DNA of 64,000 bases from Alsobacter metallidurans (lineage in GTDB: Bacteria > Pseudomonadota > Alphaproteobacteria > Rhizobiales > Beijerinckiaceae), in the NCBI RefSeq assembly GCF_014636935.1, contig NZ_BMES01000003.1, positions 434,001 to 498,000 of the forward strand, written 5' to 3'. The notes under the pieces are model-generated. The model did no database searches. It was not told the origin of the DNA and was given only the letters and a program-made list of their open reading frames with translations. Below, piece by piece: positions 50,286 through 58,871 of this stretch. Position 1 is the first letter of the stretch. Every line of letters begins with the position of its first letter. The position numbers and the translations under genes are program-made.

Positions 50286-50295
50286 TGATATATCA
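50286..50295. promoter_or_regulatory. Putative GntR operator palindrome
   Basis: Perfect palindrome TGATATATCA in the 157-bp divergent gap between the GntR gene and SMP-30, an AT-rich element in GC-rich DNA. Size and type resemble GntR/FCD operators. Binding is inferred. Confidence 0.55.
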
Positions 50296-50392
50296 AAGCG
50301 AGCCGGCAGCCAAGCCGGTTGGGACGAGCTATGCGTTGTGCAAGGCAAGACCTCACGAGAGTTGCGTCGCGAAACGGCCCGAAGGAACAGCC

Positions 50393-51277
50393 ATGCGAGT
50401 TGAAACGCCCCGCTTCGAACACCTGATCGACATCCCGCTCGGCACCGGCGAGAGTCCCGTCTGGGCGCCCGACCAGAACGCGCTCTATTTCGTCGACATC
50501 GCCGCGCCGGCGCTGTTTCGGATCGACGCCGAGACGCGCGATATGAAGCGCTGGACGATGCCGTCCGCGATTGGCAGCTTCGGTCTGTGCCCCGACGGTC
50601 GCGCCGTCGTAGCCCTGAAAACGGGCGTCTACCTGTTCGATTTCGGGTCCGAATCGCTTGATCTGCTGGTTGCGCCTGAGCCCGACATCCCGGGCAACCG
50701 GCTTAACGACGGCAAGGTCGGGCCGGATGGCTGCTTTTGGGTCGGCAGCATGGACGATCGTCCGCCCGAGCAGAAGCAGCCGATCGCGGCGCTGTATCGA
50801 GTCACCCCGGACGGAGCCTGCCAGCGTATGACGGATGGGCTGATGACCTCGAACGGCCTCGCCTGGAGCCCGGACGGCCGGCGGCTGTTCCACTCCGATA
50901 GTCGCCTGCGCTTCATCCAGACCTTCGACTGCGATCCGCGCACCGGCGCCTTGTCCAACCAGCGGCGCATCCGCGTCATGGAGGAAGAGGAAGGCCGCCC
51001 CGATGGCGCGGCGTGTGACGCCGAGGGGTACTACTGGTCGGCGGGGGTCTCGGCCGGCTGCCTGAACCGCATCGCGCCCGACGGGACCATCGACCGCAAG
51101 CTCATGCTTCCGGTGGCTTCGCCGACCATGCCGTGCTTCGGCGGTCCGGACCTGAAGACCCTGTACGTCACCTCGCTGGCGACCGACCGCACCGGCGTCT
51201 ACCAGGCCGGAACCTTGATCCGGTTCGAGGTGGATGTTCCCGGCGCCAAGGTGGCGCGCTTCGGCGAACCGCTCTGA
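50393..51277 (+). CDS. SMP-30/gluconolactonase family protein
   Basis: Six-bladed beta-propeller lactonase, 294 residues. Metal ligands are in place: Glu in GTGESPVW, Asn in GNRLNDGKVGPDG and TSNGLAWSPD, Asp in RPDGAACD. Hydrolyses sugar-acid lactones. It would fit downstream of the uronate dehydrogenase-like enzyme, which makes a lactone. AAGGA precedes ATG 50393. Divergent from the GntR-lyase unit. Confidence 0.88.
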   Translation: MRVETPRFEHLIDIPLGTGESPVWAPDQNALYFVDIAAPALFRIDAETRDMKRWTMPSAIGSFGLCPDGRAVVALKTGVYLFDFGSESLDLLVAPEPDIPGNRLNDGKVGPDGCFWVGSMDDRPPEQKQPIAALYRVTPDGACQRMTDGLMTSNGLAWSPDGRRLFHSDSRLRFIQTFDCDPRTGALSNQRRIRVMEEEEGRPDGAACDAEGYYWSAGVSAGCLNRIAPDGTIDRKLMLPVASPTMPCFGGPDLKTLYVTSLATDRTGVYQAGTLIRFEVDVPGAKVARFGEPL

Positions 51278-51328
51278 GGCCGCCCGGGCGATGGTCGGGC
51301 CGAGCCCGGCCATACCAGGATCGAGGCC

Positions 51329-52642
51329 CTACTCCGCTGCGACCTGCGCCATCGGGTTGTTGGGGTGCGTGGTCCAATTACTGTAGCCCGGCTGCACCAC
51401 CCGGCCGGTGCGCGGATCCACCGAGCCCGCCGCCATGGGCTGCATCGTGATGCAGTTCTGCACGGGGCAAACCTCGACGCACAGGTTGCAGCCGACGCAT
51501 TCCTCGTCCTTGACGACAAACATGCGCCGGCCGTCCACCATGTTGGCGATCGCCTGGTGGGAGGTGTCCTCGCACGCAATGTGGCAGCGCCCGCACTTGA
51601 TGCAGAGATCCTGGTCGATCACCGCCTTGGTGACGTAGTTCAGGTTCAGGTACTGCCAGTCGGTGACGTTGGGCGTCGCCAAGCCGCGGAAGTCGTCCAG
51701 GGTCGCGTAGCCTTTCTCGTCCATCCAGTTGGACAGGCCCGCCGTCATTTCGTCGATGATCTTGAAGCCATACGTCATCGCGGCCGTGCAGACCTGCACG
51801 GTGCCGCAGCCCAGCGCGATGAACTCGGCGGCATCCCGCCACGTCGTGACGCCGCCGATCCCCGAGATCGGCATGCCGTGCGTTTCGGGGTCGCGGGCGA
51901 TCTCGGCCGTCATGTTGAGCGCGATCGGCTTCACGGCCGGGCCGCAATAGCCGCCATGCGAGCCCTTGCCGTCGATCGTGGGCGTCGGAGCCATGCGGTC
52001 GAGATCCACGGACACGATCGACGAGATCGTGTTGATCAGCGACACCGCGTCTGCGCCGCCGCGTTTCGCGGCCCGCGCCGGGTGGCGAATGTCCGTGATG
52101 TTGGGCGTCAGCTTCACGATCACGGGCATGCGCGTGTGCTGTTTGCACCACCGCGCCACCATCTCGATGTATTCGGGCACCTGCCCGACTGCCGATCCCA
52201 TGCCGCGCTCCGACATGCCGTGCGGGCAGCCGAAATTCAGCTCCACGCCGTCGCACTCGGTTTCCTCCACGGCGGCCAGGATCGCCTTCCAGCTCTCCTC
52301 GTCACAGGGCACCATCAAGGACACCACCATGGCGCGGTCGGGGAAGGCCTTCTTGACGGCCTTGATCTCCTGCAGGTTCACCTGCAGCGGCCGGTCGGTA
52401 ATCAGCTCGATGTTGTTGAAGCCCAGCAGGCGCCGGTCGGCCCCATGGATCGCGCCGTAGCGCGGGCCGTTCACGTTGACGACCGGCGGGCCCTCCGAGC
52501 CCAGTGTCTTCCACACCACGCCGCCCCAGCCGGCTTTGAACGCGCGCGTGACGTTGACCTCGCGATCGGTGGGCGGCGCGGAGGCCAGCCAGAACGGGTT
52601 GGGAGACCGGATGCCGAGGAAATTCGTGCGCAGATCCGCCAT
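51329..52642 (-). CDS. preA: NAD-dependent dihydropyrimidine dehydrogenase subunit PreA
   Basis: Catalytic subunit reducing uracil/thymine, 437 residues. N-terminal FMN TIM-barrel of the DHOD class (NFLGIRSPNPFWLASAPPTDRE, LNFGCPHGMSERGMGSAVGQ, PVIVKLTPNITDI). C-terminal two-cluster ferredoxin domain with CIKCGRCHIACEDTSH and CVGCNLCVEVCP. GGAGGG precedes ATG 52642. Downstream of preT by 11 bp on the same strand; the pair forms the reductive pyrimidine pathway entry. Hydantoinase and ureidopropionase genes are not adjacent. Confidence 0.95.
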   Translation of the reverse strand: MADLRTNFLGIRSPNPFWLASAPPTDREVNVTRAFKAGWGGVVWKTLGSEGPPVVNVNGPRYGAIHGADRRLLGFNNIELITDRPLQVNLQEIKAVKKAFPDRAMVVSLMVPCDEESWKAILAAVEETECDGVELNFGCPHGMSERGMGSAVGQVPEYIEMVARWCKQHTRMPVIVKLTPNITDIRHPARAAKRGGADAVSLINTISSIVSVDLDRMAPTPTIDGKGSHGGYCGPAVKPIALNMTAEIARDPETHGMPISGIGGVTTWRDAAEFIALGCGTVQVCTAAMTYGFKIIDEMTAGLSNWMDEKGYATLDDFRGLATPNVTDWQYLNLNYVTKAVIDQDLCIKCGRCHIACEDTSHQAIANMVDGRRMFVVKDEECVGCNLCVEVCPVQNCITMQPMAAGSVDPRTGRVVQPGYSNWTTHPNNPMAQVAAE

Positions 52643-52653
52643 GACGCCCTCCA

Positions 52654-54042
52654 TTATTCGGCCGCGTGCGCGGCGCCGGCCGTCGCGACGGCGCCCATCA
52701 GCGCGCGGTTGATGCTGAGGCCGGCCTGCTTGCCGTCCTCCACGGCCGAAACCGTCAGGTCCTGCCCGCCCGCTACGCAATCGCCGCCGGCCCAGATGCC
52801 CGGCACGCTGGTGCGTCGCTCGTCGTCCACGACAATCCGGCCGCCCGAGAGCGCCAGCGCATCCGCGCCGCCGAGATCGCCGGGGGTGAGCAGCTGGCCG
52901 ACCGCGCACAGCACCATGTCGGCCGGGAGCGTGAAGCGCTCGCCCGTTCCGGCGAGCTTGCCGGCGACCTCGGCGGTGCGCTCGAAGGTGACGCCCGTGA
53001 CCTGCCCGGCGTCGCCGGTCAGCTCGGCGGGGGTCGCCCAAGTGCGGATCAGCACGCCGTTAGTTTGCGCCAGTTGCTGCTCGTAGAGGGAGGCCTTCAT
53101 GGCGTCCTGGCCGCGGCGGTAGACGATCGTGACCTCTTCGGCCCCGAGGCGCTTGGCCTGCACGGCCGCGTCCACGGCCGTCATGCCGCCGCCGATCACG
53201 ACCACCCGGCGGCCAACCGGCAGCTTCGACTTGTCGGGCGTCTGCCGCAGCGTGGCGATCCAGTCTACCGCATCCAGCACGCCGCCGAGTTCGCCTTCGC
53301 CCACAAGGCCAAGCTGGTTCACGCCGCTGAGCCCGACGCCGAGAAACACCGCGTCGAAATCCGCCCGCAGGCTGGCCAGATCGAAATCCTGGCCGAGCCG
53401 CTTGTTGGTTTCCACCGTGATGCCGCCGAGCGACAGGATGAACGCCACCTCGCGCTGGGCGAAATCGTCCGGCGCCTTATAGGACGCAATGCCGTATTCG
53501 TTCAGGCCGCCGAGCCGCGGCCTGATCTCGAACACCGTGACCTCGTGGCCATGCTCCGCAAGCTTGTGTGCGCAGGAGAGGCCCGCCGGTCCCGCCCCCA
53601 CGACGGCGATCCGCTTGCCGGTGGCGGGCGCCCGCCGGAACGGCTGATGGCCGCGGTCCAGCAGCGCGTCCGTGGAATAGCGTTGCAGGAGGCCGATCTT
53701 CACCGGCTTGCCCTCCGCTTCGTTGCGGACGCAGGCTTCCTCGCACAGGGTCTCGGTCGGGCACACCCGCGCGCACATGCCGCCGAAGATGTTGGCCTTC
53801 AGGATGGTTTCGGCCGAGCCCATCGGGTTGTCGGTCTGGATCTGGCGGATGAACAGCGGGATGTCGATCGAGGTCGGGCAGGCGGTCTGGCAGGGCGCGT
53901 CGAAGCAGAAGTAGCAGCGATCGGCCTCCACATGGGCCTCATGGCGGTCGAGCGGCGCATGGAGGTCGCCGAAATTGGCCGTGTACTCGGCCGTGCTCAA
54001 GCGCCCGGACGCGATCCCGGCGGTGCTTCGGTTGGCGCTCAT
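52654..54042 (-). CDS. preT: Dihydropyrimidine dehydrogenase subunit PreT
   Basis: NAD(P)H-oxidising electron-input subunit, 462 residues. N-terminal 4Fe-4S Cys-rich domain (RCYFCFDAPCQTACP, CARVCPTETLCEEACVR), FAD motif VVGAGPAGLSCAHKLAEHGHEV, second nucleotide-binding motif VVIGGGMTAVDAAVQAKRLGAEEV and the C-terminal GIWAGGDCVAGGQDL. Resembles the GltD small subunit, but tight coupling to preA identifies it as PreT. A RutR-type operator stands 48 bp upstream of its start. Confidence 0.94.
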   Translation of the reverse strand: MSANRSTAGIASGRLSTAEYTANFGDLHAPLDRHEAHVEADRCYFCFDAPCQTACPTSIDIPLFIRQIQTDNPMGSAETILKANIFGGMCARVCPTETLCEEACVRNEAEGKPVKIGLLQRYSTDALLDRGHQPFRRAPATGKRIAVVGAGPAGLSCAHKLAEHGHEVTVFEIRPRLGGLNEYGIASYKAPDDFAQREVAFILSLGGITVETNKRLGQDFDLASLRADFDAVFLGVGLSGVNQLGLVGEGELGGVLDAVDWIATLRQTPDKSKLPVGRRVVVIGGGMTAVDAAVQAKRLGAEEVTIVYRRGQDAMKASLYEQQLAQTNGVLIRTWATPAELTGDAGQVTGVTFERTAEVAGKLAGTGERFTLPADMVLCAVGQLLTPGDLGGADALALSGGRIVVDDERRTSVPGIWAGGDCVAGGQDLTVSAVEDGKQAGLSINRALMGAVATAGAAHAAE

Positions 54043-54089
54043 GGTTCCCCTCCCATTTCGCCGAAACGCGCGCGGCCGCGCATCTGAAT

Positions 54090-54107
54090 CCTGACCGTTT
54101 GGTCAGG
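54090..54107. promoter_or_regulatory. RutR/TetR-type operator
   Basis: Perfect inverted repeat CCTGACC-GTTT-GGTCAGG: 7-bp arms, 4-bp spacer. It contains TGACC-N4-GGTCA, the core of the RutR uracil-responsive operator (known consensus TTGACCAnnTGGTCAA). Its place 48 bp before preT supports pyrimidine control. A rutR gene is not in the window. Confidence 0.65.
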
Positions 54108-54283
54108 TTGAGGCCGGATCGGCGGGGTGTCAAGCGACCCGCAAGCCCGGGCGACGCGCGGAGGCGACGCAGCTGTCGCAATGTGACAAATCATCGTCGC
54201 AAAGCCTGAGCGCGCCGGACCGGCGCAACCCTAGGCTTCCCATCGGGGTGAAAGCCCCGCCGGACGACCGTGGGAGGGGAACC

Positions 54284-54385
54284 ATGATCGCACGCGCCCA
54301 TCCACCGCGCCGCTCGAGGTCGCGCCGGGAAGCCCGTTTTGGCGTCTTCCCTTTGCGTCACGGCCCCGTAAACTGGCGTCAATAA
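54284..54385 (+). CDS. 33-codon upstream ORF (possible leader peptide)
   Basis: ATG 54284 with GGGAGGGG 5-12 bases upstream, stop TAA at 54383-54385. The peptide begins MIARAHPPRRSRSRREARFG and is strongly basic, with nine Arg. It ends 70 bp before the binding-protein start. No known family. It could be a leader peptide or a small protein, or chance; the Shine-Dalgarno is the main argument. Confidence 0.4.
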   Translation: MIARAHPPRRSRSRREARFGVFPLRHGPVNWRQ

Positions 54386-54455
54386 AGAACGATCGCGTCC
54401 GGTTCGGGCGCGGTGGCCGCGGCCGAGCCACGGCTGACATCCGGAGGGTAAGATC

Positions 54456-55607
54456 ATGACGAAGCGCGACAACGAGGCCGGGCTCATTTCCCGGCGCGGG
54501 CTGATCAAGACGGGTGCGGCCGCCGCCGCCCTGACGGTCGCCTGTCCGGCCATCATCCGCGGCTCGCTGGCGTCGTCCGGCGCGCTGAACTTCATCGGCT
54601 GGGCTGGCTACGACGAGTTCCCGAAGGTTTTCGCCCTCTTCGAGAAGAAGACCGGCATCAAGGTGAATTTCACCGGCTACGGCAGCCAGGACGAAATGGT
54701 CGCGCAGGCCAAGACCGGCGCGGCCACTAACGGCAGCTTCGACATCTGCGAGCCGACCTCCGACCGCCTGCTGAGCTGGACCGACAATGACTTCGTCCAG
54801 CCCTGGGACGAGAAGCGCATGAACATCGACGGTGTCGATCCGGCCTTCCTCCAGGGCGGAGCCGCCAACGCGCTGACGATCAACGGCAAGCGCTACGGCG
54901 CCACCTCGGTCTGGGGCAGCGAGTCGCTGACCTACCACGCCAAGGACGCCCCGATGGTCTATGGCAAGGCCAGCCTGATGGACCTGTTCGACGACAAATA
55001 CGTTGGCAAGCTGACGCTGCGCGGCCATTCGGGCCTCGTCGCCATCGGCCGCGGCCTCGACGCGCAGGGCAAGCTCCCGCACAAGTTCGAGGAGAGCTTC
55101 ACGGACGAAGCCAAGATGACCGCGAACTATGACGCGATCCTCAAATTCGCCTTGTCCAAGCGCAAGAACGTCGCCCAGTTCTGGTCCAATGAGAACGAGG
55201 CCCAGGGCGCCTTCCGCACCAACGGCTGCACGGTCGGCATGTGCTGGGACACCTCGGCGGCCGCGCTCATGAAGGAGGGCTTCCCGGTCGGCTACATCGC
55301 CCCCGTGGAAGGCACCGTCTGCTGGCTGCAGAACTTCGTGCTGCTGAAGGGCGCCAAGAACCTCGAGCAGGTCTACGCGTGGATCTCGTGGATCAACTCG
55401 CCCGAGGGCGGCGCCGCCTGGGCCGCCGCTTATGGGGCCAACTCCACCTCCAAGGGCGCGGTCGAGCTCGCCGACGCCAACGCCAAGAAGTTCTTCCAGA
55501 CCGCCTATCCGGGCGACGCCCTGAAGAAGCTCTGGTGGTGGCCGGCCCAGCCGTCCTGGTTCATCAGCAAGCGCACCGAATACGCCAAGAAGTTCATGTC
55601 GGCGTAA
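54456..55607 (+). CDS. ABC importer substrate-binding protein, polyamine type (PotD/PotF-like)
   Basis: 383 residues. Twin-arginine-type signal: SRRGLIKTG followed by an Ala-rich hydrophobic stretch, so probably exported folded by Tat. Mature fold of the SBP_bac family with GALNFIGWAGYDEFPKVFALFEKKTG and INGKRYGATSVWGSESLTYH. First gene of a binding protein-ATPase-permease-permease set with the gene order of spermidine/putrescine systems. Ligand inferred as polyamine-like only. Confidence 0.85.
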   Translation: MTKRDNEAGLISRRGLIKTGAAAAALTVACPAIIRGSLASSGALNFIGWAGYDEFPKVFALFEKKTGIKVNFTGYGSQDEMVAQAKTGAATNGSFDICEPTSDRLLSWTDNDFVQPWDEKRMNIDGVDPAFLQGGAANALTINGKRYGATSVWGSESLTYHAKDAPMVYGKASLMDLFDDKYVGKLTLRGHSGLVAIGRGLDAQGKLPHKFEESFTDEAKMTANYDAILKFALSKRKNVAQFWSNENEAQGAFRTNGCTVGMCWDTSAAALMKEGFPVGYIAPVEGTVCWLQNFVLLKGAKNLEQVYAWISWINSPEGGAAWAAAYGANSTSKGAVELADANAKKFFQTAYPGDALKKLWWWPAQPSWFISKRTEYAKKFMSA

Positions 55608-55724
55608 CGACCGCGACACGCCTTGGACGGGCGGGGCTTGCTTCGCCCGTCCACGGCCGTCGCCTGAACGACCCTCCCTGGCCGATCGCGTGCGGCGGCG
55701 CCTGCAACGACCCTCTGGAGCCCC

Positions 55725-56855
55725 ATGAGCCAGGACGTCGAACTCGACAACGTCACCATGCGCTTCGGCGACTTCACGGCCGTCCGCAATATCAACCTGA
55801 CCGTGCGGGCGGGCGAGTTCTTCAGCTTCCTGGGCCCCTCCGGCTGCGGCAAGACCACGATCCTGCGCATTCTCTCGGGCTTCACCGAGCCCACCGAGGG
55901 CCATGTCCGCATCGGCGGCGTCGACATGGCCGGCAAGGGCCCCAACGAGCGGCCCACGGCCCTGATCTTCCAGAACCTCGCGCTGTTTCCGCTCATGAGC
56001 GTGTGGGAGAACATCGCCTTTGGGCTCGAGGTCCGCGGCGTGCCCCGCGACAAGCGCCGCAAGCGCGCCATGGAGCTCCTCGAGCTCATCGCCATGCCGG
56101 ACGCGGCCGACAAGCGCATCAGCGAGCTCTCGGGCGGCATGAAGCAGCGCGTCGCCATCGCGCGCGCGCTGGCGGTGGAGCCCAAGGTCATGCTGCTCGA
56201 CGAGCCGCTCTCGGCGCTCGATCTCAAGCTGCGCCAGCACATGCGCTCCGAATTGCGCGCCATCCAGCGCCGCACCGGCGTTACCTTCATCTACATCACG
56301 CACGACCAGGGCGAGGCCCTGACGATGTCGGACCGCGTCGCCGTGATGTCGCGCGGCCGCATCGAGCAGGTCGGGCCGTCCTCCGAGATCTACGACGCCC
56401 CGCAAACGCCTTTCGTGGCCACCTTTGTGGGCGAGAACAACCGCTTCTCTGGCCGCGTCGCCGACATTGCGGGCGGCGTCGCCCGCATCGAAACGGCGGC
56501 CGGCCTGCTTTCGGGCCGCGCCGGTCCGGCGCTCAAGGCCGGCGACAAGGCGACGCTGTTCGTGCGCCCCGAGCGCCTGCGCATGGGCGCCGACGAGGCG
56601 AACCGGTTGTCCGCCCGCATCCACCACGTGGACTTCGAGGGCAGCTTCGCCAACCTGTTCCTGAACGGCGCCGCCGACGGCGAAATCATCGTGCAGGCCG
56701 CCAATGACGGCGCGCTGCCGAGCCTCGCGCCGGGCGTGGAGCTCGCGCTTGGCTTTGCGCCCGAGAGCGCGGTGGTGTTGCCGACGGGCGGCGACGCTGG
56801 AACGGGTGCGGGATCCGGCGAAATGCAGCACGCCGCCGCGGAGGTCGCCGCGTGA
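55725..56855 (+). CDS. ABC importer ATPase, PotA-like
   Basis: 376 residues. Walker A GPSGCGKTTILRIL, Q-loop FQNLALFPLMSVWENI, signature ELSGGMKQRVAIARALA, Walker B VMLLDEPLSALD and H-loop YITHDQGEALTMSDR. C-terminal TOBE domain (about 290-360) as in PotA. Overlaps the next permease by 4 bp. Confidence 0.92.
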   Translation: MSQDVELDNVTMRFGDFTAVRNINLTVRAGEFFSFLGPSGCGKTTILRILSGFTEPTEGHVRIGGVDMAGKGPNERPTALIFQNLALFPLMSVWENIAFGLEVRGVPRDKRRKRAMELLELIAMPDAADKRISELSGGMKQRVAIARALAVEPKVMLLDEPLSALDLKLRQHMRSELRAIQRRTGVTFIYITHDQGEALTMSDRVAVMSRGRIEQVGPSSEIYDAPQTPFVATFVGENNRFSGRVADIAGGVARIETAAGLLSGRAGPALKAGDKATLFVRPERLRMGADEANRLSARIHHVDFEGSFANLFLNGAADGEIIVQAANDGALPSLAPGVELALGFAPESAVVLPTGGDAGTGAGSGEMQHAAAEVAA

Positions 56856-57760
56856 GCGAGCTCTTCCGGCGCTACGGAACCGGGATGGCGCTCGCGATGC
56901 TGTCGGGCGTGGCCATCTGGGTCCTCGCCATGGTGGTGCTGCCCTACTTCGTGATGGTCGAATACTCCTTCCACCCCAATCTCACCGTGGTCGAGATGGG
57001 CGGCCCCAAGGACCACTACACGCTGGAGAACTACGCCTCGCTGTTTCGCGGCATCGACCTCGTGAACCTCGAGTTCCCGGACGACTTCCGCGTCTTCCTG
57101 CGCACCCTGTGGGGCGCCACGCTGGTGACCTTCATCTGCCTCGTGGTGTGCTACCCGGTGGCCTATTACCTCGCCAAGGTGGCGACGCCCGAGCGCGCGT
57201 CCTTTCTGCTGCTGATTCTCGTGATCCCGTTTTGGATCAACGAAATCCTGCGCACCTTCTCGTGGTACATCATGCTGGCCTATAGCGGCCCGCTGAACAT
57301 CATCCTCAAGGCGCTGGGGATCATCGACGCGCCCGTGCGCTGGCTGTCGGGCAGCGGCGGCGTGCTGATCGGCATGACCTACGCGTTCCTGCTGTTCATG
57401 ATGTTCCCGCTCTACAACGCGCTGGAGACGCTCGACCGCAACCAGGTTGAGGCCGCCCGCGATCTCGGCGCGCCGACCTGGCGCATCCATTGGCGCGTCG
57501 TGATCCCGCACGCCAAGCCGGGCATCGCGGTGGGCTGCATCATGGTGTTCGTGCTGGCGGCGTCCTCCTATGTGGTGCCCGCCCTGCTTGGCAGCCCCGG
57601 GACGCGTTGGTTCACCGAGACGATCTACAGCTGGTTCTTCGAAGCCCAGAACTGGCCGCGCGGCTCGGCCTACGCGTTCATCCTGCTCGGCCTGTGCGTC
57701 GCCTTCATCCTCACGATGATGCGCGTGTTCAAGGTCGGGCTGACCGACATCGCCAAGTAG
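56852..57760 (+). CDS. ABC importer permease 1, PotB-like
   Basis: 302 residues, six predicted helices. The EAA cytoplasmic loop is EAARDLGAPTWRIHWRVVIPHAKPG, which contacts the ATPase. A long periplasmic stretch between the first two helices (about 40-85) is typical of PotB/PotH. GTG start overlaps the ATPase stop (GTGA). Confidence 0.9.
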   Translation: MSELFRRYGTGMALAMLSGVAIWVLAMVVLPYFVMVEYSFHPNLTVVEMGGPKDHYTLENYASLFRGIDLVNLEFPDDFRVFLRTLWGATLVTFICLVVCYPVAYYLAKVATPERASFLLLILVIPFWINEILRTFSWYIMLAYSGPLNIILKALGIIDAPVRWLSGSGGVLIGMTYAFLLFMMFPLYNALETLDRNQVEAARDLGAPTWRIHWRVVIPHAKPGIAVGCIMVFVLAASSYVVPALLGSPGTRWFTETIYSWFFEAQNWPRGSAYAFILLGLCVAFILTMMRVFKVGLTDIAK

Positions 57761-57768
57761 AGGTCCCG

Positions 57769-58617
57769 ATGCAGTCGCACCGCGCTTCGGACCGTCTCCT
57801 GACGATCTATCTGGGTCTTTTCCTGCTCTATCTGTTTCTGCCGCTGGTCGTGATGGCGGCCGCAACATTCAACACCAGCCGCTTCCCCACCGTGACGCCG
57901 TGGCTCGGCACCACCACGCGGTGGTTCGAGGCGCTCTACAACGACGCCGGCATGTGGGTGGCGCTCAAGAACAGCTTCATCATCGGTTTCTTCGTAATCG
58001 TCGTCTCGGTGCCGCTCGGCGTCGCAGCCGCGATGGTGCTGAACGGCGTCCACGCCAAGGCGCGCGGATTTTTGTATGCCGTGATGGTGTCGCCGCTGCT
58101 CACGCCCGGCGTCATCATCGGCATCTCCACGCTGGTGTTCTGGGATCGGCTGGGCGTCAAGGGCGGCCTCCACCTGGCCGTGATCGGCCAGTCGAGCTTC
58201 ATCACCGCTTATGTGATGCTGATGGTGCTGGCGCGCCTCCAGCGGTTCGACTCGAGCCTGGAGGAAGCCGCGCTCGACCTGGGCGCCAGCCACGGCCAGG
58301 TGTTCCGCCGCATCCTCGCGCCTCACCTGAAGCCCGCGATCATCTCCGGGGCCGTGCTGGCTTTTTTCCAGAGCTTCGAAAACTACAACACGACCCTGTT
58401 CACGCGCGGCACGGACACGACGCTGACGATCTACATCGCATCCAAAGTCCGCACCGGCCTGACGCCGGCCGTGAATGCGCTCGGCCTCATCCTGATCGCC
58501 GTCACGGTCGCGGGCGCGGTGGCCTACGAGATCATGCGCCGGCGGGAATCGGCGCGCGAACGTGCGGCCGAGAAAGCCGCCGAGCAGGAGCAGATGAGCG
58601 CGCTGCAGCTCGCCTGA
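57769..58617 (+). CDS. ABC importer permease 2, PotC-like
   Basis: 282 residues, six helices. EAA loop EEAALDLGASHGQVFRRILAPHLKPAI; FFQSFENYNTTLFTRGTDTTL is typical of PotC/PotI. ATG 57769 with GAGGT upstream; the larger open frame starts inside PotB and is not real. Ends with a basic/acidic helical tail. Last gene of the importer. Confidence 0.9.
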   Translation: MQSHRASDRLLTIYLGLFLLYLFLPLVVMAAATFNTSRFPTVTPWLGTTTRWFEALYNDAGMWVALKNSFIIGFFVIVVSVPLGVAAAMVLNGVHAKARGFLYAVMVSPLLTPGVIIGISTLVFWDRLGVKGGLHLAVIGQSSFITAYVMLMVLARLQRFDSSLEEAALDLGASHGQVFRRILAPHLKPAIISGAVLAFFQSFENYNTTLFTRGTDTTLTIYIASKVRTGLTPAVNALGLILIAVTVAGAVAYEIMRRRESARERAAEKAAEQEQMSALQLA

Positions 58618-58871
58618 AGAGCGTTAACGCCTCAAACTTCGCATATAAACAACTTCCGCATGACACCGGTTAATTGCGTGTTCACCATCGGAGATGCAAC
58701 CGCAGGGTATTGCTCTCAAAACGGCATTTGCAACGCACGATACAACCTGTGATTGCTTCTCAAGCTTTGATCCTTCGCTCACCGTGAAAGCAACCCGGGA
58801 CGAAACCCGGCATGGGGCGCCAGCGGCGAGCGCCAGAATGGCCGCGGACCTCCAGGATCAAAGGATGCGCA

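Larger units (their letters stand above)
54043..54455. other. Divergent regulatory region preT / ABC importer
   Basis: 413-bp gap. It holds a RutR-type inverted repeat (54090-54107), a 33-codon ORF with a strong Shine-Dalgarno (54284-54385) and the GGAGGG Shine-Dalgarno of the binding-protein gene (54443-54448). No RNA family or terminator was recognised. Confidence 0.6.

Noticed and set aside
51292-51316. Hairpin between SMP-30 and preA
   Set aside because: Good stem between convergent genes but no T-tract; terminator role is not supported.
54231-56831. 866-codon minus-strand open frame antisense to the binding protein and ATPase genes
   Set aside because: His/Arg/Ala-rich translation without motifs; the plus strand carries clear ABC genes.
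58621-58630. Palindrome GCGTTAACGC after the ABC operon, considered as a CtrA or operator site
   Set aside because: No second TTAA at 7-bp spacing and no clear target gene.
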